A program made the position numbers and the translations under genes. The notes under the pieces are model-generated. The model was not told where the DNA came from. It did not search any database and worked only from the letters and a program-made list of their open reading frames with translations. Of a stretch of 64,000 bases of DNA, positions 16,009 to 23,922 are shown piece after piece. The stretch comes from Miltoncostaea sp963770865 (GTDB lineage Bacteria; Actinomycetota; Thermoleophilia; Miltoncostaeales; Miltoncostaeaceae), in the NCBI GenBank assembly GCA_963770865.1, contig CAVYRD010000011.1, forward strand, positions 381,391-445,390. The letters run 5' to 3'. Position 1 is the first letter of the stretch; each line of letters begins with the position of its first letter.

Positions 16009-17009
16009 CGCGCCGGGGGCAGGAACTCGGAGGTCACGGCCGCGCCTACGTTCACCGGCTTCGACAGCAGCCCGTTCTGGCGCATCCAGTCGGCGAACGA
16101 CTGCCACTTGGCGGGGTCGACGTTCAGCGTGGCCTCATCGGACGGCGACAGCAGTGGGGCGGTGACGTCGAGCTGCGCCGCCACGGTGTCGCGGTCGAGG
16201 TCCTTGTTGGCGGCCACGAGCGCGTCCACCGCCCCGGCCTGGTCGGTCGCCGCCCAGTCCTGCCCCTGGCGCAGCGCCTTCAGGAAGCTGCGCACGAGCT
16301 CCGGCCGGTCCTTGGCCGTCGCGTCGCTGGTGACGACGACCAGCTCGTCGTAGTCGGGCACGCCGTTGTCCTCCAGGCGCAGCGCGCCGACGTCCACGCC
16401 CTGGCGCTCGAGCTCGATCTGCTCGACGTTCCAGAAGGCGCCGAGGACGGCGTCGACCTTGCCGGCCGCGAGCGCCGGGCTCAGCGTGTACCCGATGTTG
16501 CGGACCGTCACCTTCGAGGGGTCGCCGCCCGCCGAGCGGACGACCTGGTCGAGCAGCGGCTTGTCCGAGGGCACGCCCGCCACGCCCACGGTCTTGCCCT
16601 CGAGGTCCTTCGCCGAGGAGATGCCGCGGTCGCGCCGGAAGAGCACGGTGTTCAGGGGGTGGTCGACGAGCGCGCCGACGGCGACGACCGGGATCCCCTC
16701 GGAGCGCGCGATCAGCACCTCCTGCTCGTACGAGATCGCGAAGTCGGCCCGCCCCAGGGCGACCTGCTTCAGGGCGGCGGCCGGGTCGCTCGGAACGCTC
16801 GGCGAGACCTTCAGGCCCTGGTCGGCGAAGTAGCCCTGGTCGAGCGCGCCGTAGATGCCGGCGTGGTCGACGTTCGGGTACCAATCCAGGATCAGGCTCA
16901 CCGGCGTGGCGGAGCCCGCGCCACCGCCGCCCCCGTCGCTGCCGCAGCCGGCGAGGGCCAGCCCACACACGAGGGCGGCGGCGGCGGCGAGTATCGAACG
17001 GCGGATCAT
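16005..17009 (-). CDS. thiY: HMP-precursor ABC transporter substrate-binding lipoprotein (ThiY/NMT1-like)
   Basis: Periplasmic-type binding protein of 334 aa for a thiamine pyrimidine precursor. It starts with a lipoprotein signal (RRSILAAAAALVCGLALAGCGS, lipobox LAGC). The mature part opens with LILDWYPNVDHAGIYGALDQGYFADQGL, the NMT1/THI5-like signature, and continues with DFAISYEQEVLIARSEGIPVVAVGALVD and GKTVGVAGVPSDKPLLDQVV. Its ATG overlaps the permease stop (ATGA). The TPP riboswitch and thiL at the head of the operon support a thiamine-precursor ligand over other NMT1-family ligands such as sulfonates. Confidence 0.88.
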   Translation of the reverse strand: MIRRSILAAAAALVCGLALAGCGSDGGGGGAGSATPVSLILDWYPNVDHAGIYGALDQGYFADQGLKVSPSVPSDPAAALKQVALGRADFAISYEQEVLIARSEGIPVVAVGALVDHPLNTVLFRRDRGISSAKDLEGKTVGVAGVPSDKPLLDQVVRSAGGDPSKVTVRNIGYTLSPALAAGKVDAVLGAFWNVEQIELERQGVDVGALRLEDNGVPDYDELVVVTSDATAKDRPELVRSFLKALRQGQDWAATDQAGAVDALVAANKDLDRDTVAAQLDVTAPLLSPSDEATLNVDPAKWQSFADWMRQNGLLSKPVNVGAAVTSEFLPPAR

Positions 17010-17834
17010 GGGCGTCTCCAATTGGGGCGGACGGCGTGGCGGCGGTGCGGAAGCACGAGGCGCTCGACGAGGCCGACGGCCCCGAAGAAGGCCATGCCGA
17101 TCACGGCCAGGAGGGCGATCGCGGCGAAGCTGCGCGCGGTCTGGAACTGGGCGGTCGAGAACTCGGACAGGTAGCCGAGACCCCGGTCGGCGCCGACGTA
17201 CTCGGCCACCACCGCGCCGGTCACGGCGAAGACGGCGGCCATGCGCAGGCCTGAGAACAGGGTGGGCAGCGCGGCGGGCAGGGTGACGTGCGTGAAGGTC
17301 CAGGCACGCCCCGCGCCGAGGGTGCGGGCGGCACGGCCCAATGACGGGTCGACGACGCGCAGGCCGTCGAACGCCGGTCACCACGACCGGGAAGAAGGCG
17401 ATCACGAAGGCCACCATCACCTGCGCCGCGCCGTAGCCGAGCCAGATGGCGACGATCGGCGCGACGGCGAGGATGGGGATGGCCTGGCTCGCCACCAGCC
17501 AGGGGTAGAGGGCGCGCTCGACATGGCGCGAGCCCGCGATGGCGACCGCCAGCAGCAGTCCGACGGCGGCCGCGAGCGCGAAGCCGATCGCCGATTCGGC
17601 GATCGTCGCCTGCGCGTGGTACCAGAGCCGCTCGCGCTCGTTCCAGAGGACGTCGGCGACGGCGCCGGGGGAGGGCAGGAGCCACTCGCGGGGCGCCACG
17701 GTCCAGATCACGATCTGCCAGGCGGCGAGGGCGGCGAGCGGCAGCAGAGCGAGAGGCAGGCGGCGCGCGAGGGCGGGCCCGCGCGGCGCGGGCGCGGCCT
17801 CGAGGGCGGCCGGGAGGCGCTCGGCGGTGCTCAC
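17006..17834 (-). pseudogene. thiX: HMP-precursor ABC transporter permease, frameshifted
   Basis: Inner-membrane permease of the SsuC/TauC/ThiX family. The 5' part encodes LALLPLAALAAWQIVIWTVAP, LLPSPGAVADVLW and several membrane helices up to FFPVVVTG; the 3' part, in another frame, encodes LGRAARTLGAGRAWTFTHVTLPAALPTLFSGLRMAA, which contains the EAA loop, then AVVAEYVGADRGLGYLSEF. The frame changes at GTTCGAC (17372-17366 on the minus strand), where removal of one base restores VTGVDGLRVVDPS. GTG start and stop overlap both neighbours by 4 nt. Because every family motif is intact, a sequence error is as likely as a real mutation. Confidence 0.8.
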
Positions 17835-18601
17835 GCCAGCGCCCCCGCCGAGCGCAGGGCGCCCAGCAGCTCCGCCCGCAGGGCGGCGAACGCCGGCGTC
17901 GTGGTGTCGTCGAGGACGCGCGGGCGCGGCAGGCCGACGACGATCTCCCCGGTCACCCGGGCGGGGCGCGGCCCGCAGACGAGCACCCGGTCGGCCAGCA
18001 GCAGCGCCTCGTCGAGGTCGTGGGTCACCAGGAGGGCGGTGGGCCGGTCCTGCGCCCAGGTCGCGGCCAGCACGCCGCGCAGGTCGGCCCGGGTGAGGGC
18101 GTCGAGGGCGCCGAAGGGCTCGTCGAGCAGCCACGCCCGCGCGCCCCCGAGGAGCGTCCGCGCGAGCGCGACGCGCTGGCGCATCCCGCCCGACAGCGCG
18201 TGGGGGTAGTGCTGCTCGAAGCCGCCGAGGCCGAAGCGGGCCAGGGTGCGGCGAGCCGCGCCCTCGGCCTCCCGGCGGCCGGCGCCGGCCAGCCGGGGGG
18301 CCACGGTCACGTTGTCGAGCACCGTGCGCCACGGCATCAGCGCGTCGCCCTGCGGCATCAGGGTGAGGCGGCCGAGGCGGCCCGCGGCGTCGGCCCCGTC
18401 CATCAGGACCCGCCCCGCGTCCGGCTCCATCAGGCCCGCGAGCACCGAGAGCAGCGTGCTCTTGCCGCACCCCGACGGCCCGACCAGCGCGACGAACTCG
18501 CCAGGCTCGACGCGCAGGCTGAGGCCGTCGAGGACCGGCGTGGCGCCGAGGGTCAGCTCGAGGTCGCGGGCCTCCAGCAGGGGCGCGGGCCGCTCAGACA
18601 T
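17831..18601 (-). CDS. thiZ: ABC transporter ATP-binding protein of the thiamine-precursor importer
   Basis: Nitrate/sulfonate/HMP-type ABC ATPase of 256 aa. Walker A VGPSGCGKST, Q-loop LMPQGDALMPWRT, signature LSGGMRQRVALART, Walker B AWLLDEPFGALD and the switch His in LLVTHDLDEAL are all present. It energises uptake with the permease and binding protein downstream, with which it shares 4-nt overlaps. It overlaps the thiL stop by 8 nt and so belongs to the riboswitch-controlled transcript. Confidence 0.92.
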   Translation of the reverse strand: MSERPAPLLEARDLELTLGATPVLDGLSLRVEPGEFVALVGPSGCGKSTLLSVLAGLMEPDAGRVLMDGADAAGRLGRLTLMPQGDALMPWRTVLDNVTVAPRLAGAGRREAEGAARRTLARFGLGGFEQHYPHALSGGMRQRVALARTLLGGARAWLLDEPFGALDALTRADLRGVLAATWAQDRPTALLVTHDLDEALLLADRVLVCGPRPARVTGEIVVGLPRPRVLDDTTTPAFAALRAELLGALRSAGALA

Positions 18602-19568
18602 CGTGCTCCCACCCCGCCGCGGCGGCGATCACGACCTCCCCGTCCGCGTCGCGCAGCTCGGCGCCGGGCGCGCCCTCCTCCAGCCGGCCGACGACCGAGA
18701 GCGGGACGTCGAGTGCGGGGCGCAGCGCGCCGAGGACTGCGCGCGGGACGGCGGCCAGCAGCTCGTAGTCCTCGCCGCCGGTGGCCGCGAAGACCGACGG
18801 GTCGCGGCCCAGGGCCCGCGCGACCTCGTCCACGCCCGGCGCGAGCGGCACGGCCTCCAGCTCGATGCGGGCCCGCAGCCCGGACGCACGGGACAGGCGG
18901 CCGGCGTCGAGCCCGAGGCCGTCGGAGAGGTCGATCATCGCCCGCGCTCCGCCCGCCGCCAGCGCCCGCCCGGCGGCGATCCGCGGCGCGGGGAGCCGGT
19001 GGGCGCGCACGAGGGCGTCGCGCGCGGGAAGGCCGGGGAGGAGCCCCGGGTCCTCCAGCAGGGCGAGGCCCGCCGCGGACGCCCCGAGGGCGCCGGTCAC
19101 GCACAGGAGGTCTCCCGCGCGCGCGCCGGAGCGCCGCAGCGGGGCGATGCCCGGCCACGGGCGCCCGATGGCCGTGACGCCGATCACCAGGACCGGCGAC
19201 GCGGTGACGTCGCCGCCCGCGACGGTCACGCCGTGGGCGGCCGCCTCGTCCTCGACGCCGGCCGAGAGCGCGTCGGCGCGGCCGTCGTCCGAGAAGCCGC
19301 GCGGCAGCCCGAGGCCGACGATCACCGCGACGGGCTCCGCGCCCATCGCCGCCAGATCGGAGAGGTTGACCGCCACGGCGCGGCGCCCGAGGTCGCCCAT
19401 CGCGCTCGTCGCGAGGCGGAAGTGGACACCCTCGACGAGCATGTCGTGGGTCACCACCGCCGGGCCGCCCAGGTCGATCAGCGCGGCGTCGTCGCCGATC
19501 CCGAGCGCCGTGCCCGGGTGGAGGGTGGTTCGTGCGGCGATGCGCTCGATGAGCGCGAGCTCCGACAT
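18594..19568 (-). CDS. thiL: Thiamine-monophosphate kinase
   Basis: Phosphorylates thiamine monophosphate to TPP, the active cofactor. The 324-aa protein has the PurM-like features GIGDDAALI, THDMLVEGVHF, VAVNLSDLAAMGA, GGDVTASPVLVIGVTAIG and the C-terminal DLSDGLGLDAGRL and ATGGEDYELLAAV. It is the first gene after the TPP riboswitch; its ATG is 11 nt past the riboswitch 3' boundary. The only other thi gene seen is the damaged thiD at the end of the operon, so synthesis of the thiazole moiety must be encoded elsewhere or the cell relies on salvage. Confidence 0.95.
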   Translation of the reverse strand: MSELALIERIAARTTLHPGTALGIGDDAALIDLGGPAVVTHDMLVEGVHFRLATSAMGDLGRRAVAVNLSDLAAMGAEPVAVIVGLGLPRGFSDDGRADALSAGVEDEAAAHGVTVAGGDVTASPVLVIGVTAIGRPWPGIAPLRRSGARAGDLLCVTGALGASAAGLALLEDPGLLPGLPARDALVRAHRLPAPRIAAGRALAAGGARAMIDLSDGLGLDAGRLSRASGLRARIELEAVPLAPGVDEVARALGRDPSVFAATGGEDYELLAAVPRAVLGALRPALDVPLSVVGRLEEGAPGAELRDADGEVVIAAAAGWEHDV

Positions 19569-19578
19569 CGGAGGGATC

Positions 19579-19664
19579 TCCCTTCGCTGGAATTACCCAG
19601 ATCAGGTTCAAGGGTCGAGGCCGGATCGCCTCCTCTCAGCCGCCCCATGGCAGCTCCCCTGGTC
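19579..19664 (-). ncRNA. TPP riboswitch (THI element)
   Basis: On the minus strand the conserved parts occur in order: GGGGAGC, then GGCTGAGAGGAGGC (CUGAGA box), then ACCCTTGAACCTGATCTGGG and TAATTCCAGCGAAGGGA, matching the THI-box consensus closely. It lies between a -10-like TATGGT and the thiL ATG. The 3' part contains GGGAGATCCC next to the start codon, so TPP binding probably blocks the thiL ribosome binding site (translation control is inferred; no clear terminator stem with T-tract is present). Confidence 0.96.
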
Positions 19665-19671
19665 CTGGCGA

Positions 19672-19677
19672 CCATAC
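19672..19677 (-). promoter_or_regulatory. Putative -10 of the thiL operon
   Basis: TATGGT on the minus strand places the transcript start a few bases before the TPP riboswitch. TGAGCA 16 nt upstream is a weak -35 candidate. Confidence 0.4.
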
Positions 19678-19780
19678 CACCCGGCGGACCGGTGCTCATG
19701 GTCCGCGCGCGGCGGGCCGATGAGGGGAGCGGTGCGTGACCCATGGATGGGGGAGGCACCGCACGACAGCGGCGCGGCGT

Positions 19781-21187
19781 CTAGCCGGCCGCCTCCCGGG
19801 ATCGCCGATAGCGATCGAGCGCGAGCTCGCGCCGCTCTCGGTGGTCCACCAGCGGCGCCGGGTAGTCGCGTCCGATGCGGCACCCGGCGCCGCGCTGCTC
19901 CTCGTCGCTCATCCGCCACGGCTCGTGGATGCGGTCGCCCGGCACGTCGCGCAACTCGGGGACGAAGCGCCGCACGTAGTCGCCGTCGGGGTCGAAGCGC
20001 TGCGCCTGGCGCACCGGGCTGAGGATGCGGAAGTAGGGCGCCGCGTCGGTCCCCGTGCCGGCCGTCCACTGCCAGCCGCCGTTGTTGTTGGCCGGGTCAC
20101 CGTCGACCAGCCCCTGCATGAACACCGACTCACCCCGGCGCCAGTCGATCAGCAGGTCCTTTACGAGGAACGAGGCGACGACCATCCGGGCGCGGTTGTG
20201 GATCCAACCGGTCTGCGCCAATTGGCGCATGCCCGCGTCGACGATCGGGTAGCCGGTCTCGCCGGCCGTCCACGCGGCCAGGTGCGCCGGGTCGTCGTCC
20301 CAGTCGATGCGACGTAGGTCGGCGCGCAGGGCGATGCGGGCGACCTCCGGGTGGCGCGCGAGATGGTGGTGGTAGAACTCGCGCCAGCAGATCTGGCGCC
20401 AGAAGGCCTCCCGCCCCGCGGAGATCCGGCCCGGCAGCCCGAGCGCGCGCCCCACCTGGGCGGGCGTGCACATGCCGAGGCGCAGGTAGGCGGACAGGTG
20501 CGAGGTTGCGTCCTCGCCCATCAGGTCGCGCCGCTCCGGGTAGGCGTCGGCGTCGCCGTTGCGGATGAAGGCCACCAGGCGCGCGCGGGCGGCCTTCGGC
20601 CCGGCGGGCAGGGGAGGGTCGCCGGCCGGGAGGCGGCCGAGTCCGTCGCCGCCGAGCTCGGGCCCGCGGATCTCCGAGGGCGCCGGGAGGTGGGCGGGGA
20701 GGGGGTGCTCGCGCCAGACCCGGCTGAACGGGGTGAACACGAGGTAGCCGGCGCCGGAGGAGCCCGGCAGGTCCGCGGGCTCGGCGACCAGGTCGCCGCC
20801 GGTCTCGCGCACCGCCACGCCGGCCCTCTCCAGCGCCGACCTTACGCGGGCGTCGCGGGCGCGGCCGAACGGGGAGACCTCCCGCTGCCAGGTCACGGCT
20901 GAGGCGCCCGCCTCGACGGCGACGGCCGGGACGACCTTCGCCGGCGGGCCCCCGCGCACCACCAGGCGCGATCCGCGGGAGCGCAGCTCCTCGTCGAGCG
21001 CCTCGAGCCCCGCGCGCAGGAAGCGCAGGCGGGCCGGCGCGCGGTGGTGGCGGCGGCGCAGGAGGGTGGGGTCGATGACGAACAGCGCGACCACCGGCCC
21101 GGCGTCCGTCGCCTGCCGCAGGCCCGGATGGTCCGCGACGCGCAGGTCGCGCCGGAACCAGACGACGGTCGGGGGCGGGCGGCTCAC
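19781..21187 (-). CDS. phrB: Deoxyribodipyrimidine photolyase (class I CPD type)
   Basis: Light-dependent repair of cyclobutane pyrimidine dimers. The N-terminal antenna domain (VVWFRRDLRVADHPGL) is followed by the FAD-binding helical domain with SHLSAYLRLGMCTPAQV, REAFWRQICWREFYHHHL, the signature YPIVDAGMRQLAQTGWIHNRARM, and DPANNNGGWQWTAGTGTDAAPYFRILSP. At 468 aa it has family length. Its start overlaps the stop of the SRPBCC gene by 4 nt, a pairing often seen near photolyases. The second chromophore cannot be told from sequence. Confidence 0.94.
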   Translation of the reverse strand: MSRPPPTVVWFRRDLRVADHPGLRQATDAGPVVALFVIDPTLLRRRHHRAPARLRFLRAGLEALDEELRSRGSRLVVRGGPPAKVVPAVAVEAGASAVTWQREVSPFGRARDARVRSALERAGVAVRETGGDLVAEPADLPGSSGAGYLVFTPFSRVWREHPLPAHLPAPSEIRGPELGGDGLGRLPAGDPPLPAGPKAARARLVAFIRNGDADAYPERRDLMGEDATSHLSAYLRLGMCTPAQVGRALGLPGRISAGREAFWRQICWREFYHHHLARHPEVARIALRADLRRIDWDDDPAHLAAWTAGETGYPIVDAGMRQLAQTGWIHNRARMVVASFLVKDLLIDWRRGESVFMQGLVDGDPANNNGGWQWTAGTGTDAAPYFRILSPVRQAQRFDPDGDYVRRFVPELRDVPGDRIHEPWRMSDEEQRGAGCRIGRDYPAPLVDHRERRELALDRYRRSREAAG

Positions 21188-21672
21188 CGGTCCCGGCGCG
21201 CGGCGGCGCGCTCCTCGAGGAGCGCGCGCGTGCGCCGGTGGCGCTCCTCGAACGCGGCCTCGAGCGTGCGGCGCAGGAACAGCCGGTCCGCGAGGCGCCC
21301 CAGCGGGCCCGCCGGGAGGCGGTAGGTCACGCGGTCGGTCATCAGGGTGCGGCCTTCGCCGGCCGGCGCGAAGAGGTGCTCATGGCGCCAGGCGGCGAAC
21401 GGCGAGCGCTCGGCCACGTCGACCACCCGCTCCGGCGCCCGGACCTCCTCGATCCTGACCCGCCAGCGCATCGCGAAGGGCGAGGGACGCTGGCGCATCC
21501 GCATCGCCACGACCGAGCCGGTCTGCACCGGGAAGACGCCCTCGACGCCGAGGACCGTGGTGCCGGCCGGGGAGATCAGAGCGGCGTTGCGGGTGTCCAG
21601 GTGGAACTCGAAGACGTCCTCCACAGGCGCCCCGATCTCGACGGAGCGCTCGAGCGTCGAGGGGGCGGCCAT
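21184..21672 (-). CDS. SRPBCC (START-like) family protein
   Basis: A 162-aa cyclase/dehydrase-type SRPBCC protein. ERSVEIGAPVEDVFEFHLDTRNAALISP is the usual first strand-helix of the ligand-binding cavity, and APERVVDVAERSPFAAWRHEHLFAPAGEGRTLMTDRVTYRLP plus the C-terminal amphipathic helix complete the helix-grip fold. The last 30 residues are very Arg/Ala/Glu-rich. It is translationally coupled (ATGA) to the photolyase. Ligand unknown. Confidence 0.85.
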   Translation of the reverse strand: MAAPSTLERSVEIGAPVEDVFEFHLDTRNAALISPAGTTVLGVEGVFPVQTGSVVAMRMRQRPSPFAMRWRVRIEEVRAPERVVDVAERSPFAAWRHEHLFAPAGEGRTLMTDRVTYRLPAGPLGRLADRLFLRRTLEAAFEERHRRTRALLEERAAARRDR

Positions 21673-21722
21673 GCGGTCGATCCTAGTCAGCGGCCTCCGC
21701 GCGGCGACCGGGATCGGGAACG

Positions 21723-21758
21723 GTCAATTGGCGTCAACCGGTCGACGCCAATCGTCGA
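21723..21758. terminator. Palindrome downstream of the S8 protease gene (family copy 5)
   Basis: Core ATTGGCGTCAACCGGTCGAC (21727 on) continues into a right arm complementary except for one base over 26 nt; the outer part is degenerate. It lies about 35 nt past the minus-strand stop of the subtilisin-like gene, again a gene end. Confidence 0.5.
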
Positions 21759-21790
21759 ACCTGGCGCGAACGCCCTCGCGGAACGGCTTC

Positions 21791-23737
21791 TCAGCGGTGG
21801 TGGATCGGCCTGCAGGAGCGGCGGACGCTCAGCGTCCGCGTGCCCCGGACGCTTCCGGCCGAGGTGCTGAGGCGCGTCGTCACCGTGATCCGGCCCCGGC
21901 AGAGCGGTATGCGCGAGAGGGGGAGCCGCACGCTGAGCAGCCGGCCCGCAAGGACCGTCCCGGCGCGACGGACCATCTTCACGCCGGCGCCGTGCGAGAT
22001 GAGGGTCACCGACCAGCCGATCCTTCCGGCGCCCTTCGCCGCGAAGACCACGCGCACGCACGCGCCGCAGCCGGCCGGGCGGGTCAGCCCGAGGGTCGCG
22101 AGACGCGGGCGCAGCAGGCTGATCATCGGCCTCGCCGGCTGGGAGAGCGGCTGGACGGACGTCGTTCCGGACTCGGTCTCGCAGTTGTGGTTCGCGTCGC
22201 AGACGGTCGCGCGGAAGATGCGCTTCGCGGCGGGCGCCGCACCCTCGTCGTAGTGCCAGTTCGACTTCCCGCCACCCTGCAGCGTGGTCCACGTCGCCCC
22301 GCCGTCCGTCGAGCGCTCGACGCGGACGCTCGCCACGCCCGATGGCGAGCCGCCGTCGGCGCCCTCGTCCTCGGCGTGCAGGTCCACGGAGACCGAGCCG
22401 ACCACCGGAGTGAAGTCGAAGTCCGCGCGGGGCTCCTCGGTGTCGTACACCCGCGCCAGGGCCACGGCTGCGCCGACGTCGAGGACCCCGGTGCCGGTCA
22501 TCGAGTTCCACCCGCTCCCGATCGTCTGGTGGGCGGAGCGGCGGATGACGTCGGCCGTCTGCTCGGCCGTCAGTCTCGGATTGGCGTCCCGCGCGAGGGC
22601 GGCGGCGCCCGACACGAGCGGCGCCGCGAAGCTCGTCCCCTCGCCGTAGCCCCACCGGCCGGTCGCGGTCGAGAGGGAGCCGACCACCCGCATGCAGCTG
22701 CTCGCGTTCGGTCCGTCCCAGAGCGAGGCGGTGTTCGCGGGCAGCGTCGAGAAGACGCCGTCGCCGCAGGTCCCCGAGCCGGCGCCGGGGGCGGCGACGG
22801 AGACGAAGTCGTTGGCCGTCGAGAACGGCGCGTGGCGGCCGACCGGGTCGGTGGCCGCGACGCTGAGCCCCTGGCTCCAGCCGCCCCGCACACCGCCGAT
22901 CGAGGCGGCCGGATACTGGAGCGGGTTGCCGTTGCCGTAGGCGTTCCCCGCGGCCGCCACCACCAGGACGTCCTTGGAGGCGGCGTACGCGAGGGCCGAC
23001 TTCTCGACGTCCGAGATCGTCGTCCCGCCGAAGCTGAGGTTGATGACGCCGGCGCCGGCGTTGACCCCCCTCACGATGCCCGCCGCGGCGTCGGCGCTCT
23101 TGATGGTCCCGGTCGTCGTGATGCGGATCGGCAGGACCGTCGTCGCGCCGGCCACGCCCCGGCTGCCGAGCGAGTTGCCGTCGATCGCCGAGATGAGCCC
23201 GGTCACGAAGGTCCCGTGGCCGACGAGGTCCTTCACGGCGGTGCCGCCGGTCAGGACGTCGTAGGTCGGCCCGATGCGCCCGGCGAGGTCCGGGTGCCCG
23301 ACGTTGACGCCGCTGTCCACGACCGCGACCTTCACGGGCAGCGTGGGGGGAGCGAGGGCGAGGCCCTCGGAGGCGTTGACGGTGTCGAGGGCCCAGCCGT
23401 AGGCGCGCCCGGTCAGCGCGTCGATCGTCGAGTCCAGGGTCACGAACAGGGTCCGCGTGCGCGAGGGCTCGACGAACGTCACGCGCGGGTCGCCACCCAC
23501 GAGCCGCCGCACCTCACCGATCTCGGCGCCCGAGACCTGCATGGCGCCGATGCGCGGGATGACCGAGACGTGCAGGTGCTCCCGGCGCAGCGCGGCGGCG
23601 ACGTGCGCGGCGTTCGCGGGCGACCCCGCGCCGACCACCGTCGTCGCGTCCGCGTCGTCCGAGGCGTACGCGGGCGCCGCCGCGGCGAGGGCCACGAGCA
23701 GGGCGGCGGCGAGCGCGCGGCGCAGGCCGCGCTTCAT
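21791..23737 (-). CDS. Secreted subtilisin-like serine protease (S8)
   Basis: A 648-aa secreted protease. It has a Sec signal (RRALAAALLVALAAAAPAYA), an inhibitor_I9-like propeptide (about 30-125), then a catalytic domain with Asp141 (VAVVDSGVN), His174 (GHGTFVTG), the oxyanion Asn in AAAGNAYGN and Ser369 (GTSFAAPLVSG). After about residue 420 comes an Ig/FnIII-like beta region containing VERSTDGGATWTTL and a Cys-containing C-terminal domain (PAGCGACVRVVF, CRGRITVTT). No sorting motif, so probably released or cell-wall bound. Divergent from the secreted protein at 23923. Confidence 0.9.
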   Translation of the reverse strand: MKRGLRRALAAALLVALAAAAPAYASDDADATTVVGAGSPANAAHVAAALRREHLHVSVIPRIGAMQVSGAEIGEVRRLVGGDPRVTFVEPSRTRTLFVTLDSTIDALTGRAYGWALDTVNASEGLALAPPTLPVKVAVVDSGVNVGHPDLAGRIGPTYDVLTGGTAVKDLVGHGTFVTGLISAIDGNSLGSRGVAGATTVLPIRITTTGTIKSADAAAGIVRGVNAGAGVINLSFGGTTISDVEKSALAYAASKDVLVVAAAGNAYGNGNPLQYPAASIGGVRGGWSQGLSVAATDPVGRHAPFSTANDFVSVAAPGAGSGTCGDGVFSTLPANTASLWDGPNASSCMRVVGSLSTATGRWGYGEGTSFAAPLVSGAAALARDANPRLTAEQTADVIRRSAHQTIGSGWNSMTGTGVLDVGAAVALARVYDTEEPRADFDFTPVVGSVSVDLHAEDEGADGGSPSGVASVRVERSTDGGATWTTLQGGGKSNWHYDEGAAPAAKRIFRATVCDANHNCETESGTTSVQPLSQPARPMISLLRPRLATLGLTRPAGCGACVRVVFAAKGAGRIGWSVTLISHGAGVKMVRRAGTVLAGRLLSVRLPLSRIPLCRGRITVTTRLSTSAGSVRGTRTLSVRRSCRPIHHR

Positions 23738-23864
23738 CGGTGACTCGGGCGTGACCGGAGCACCCGCGGGAGGATAGGGGGAAATCGGCGATTCGTCCCC
23801 TGGCCGAAAGATTTGTGCGCACCGCCGAAGGTCGGGGTGGAACCCGGCGGTGAGCGGGGGGTGG

Positions 23865-23891
23865 GGTCATCGGCGCGCGCCGCCGATGACC
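23865..23891. repeat. Perfect 11-bp inverted repeat upstream of the 23923 gene
   Basis: GGTCATCGGCG, five-base spacer CGCGC, then the exact complement. It lies 32 nt before an ATG in a divergent intergenic region and could be an operator or a 5' hairpin. It is unrelated to the AATTGG palindrome family. Confidence 0.4.
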
Positions 23892-23922
23892 AGGGTGTCC
23901 CCTCGTTCCGTGGAGCCGCCCG

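Noticed and set aside
20213..20232. CAATTGG-containing palindrome inside the photolyase gene
   Set aside because: It encodes the conserved photolyase motif MRQLAQTGW; resemblance to the terminator palindromes is explained by coding constraint.
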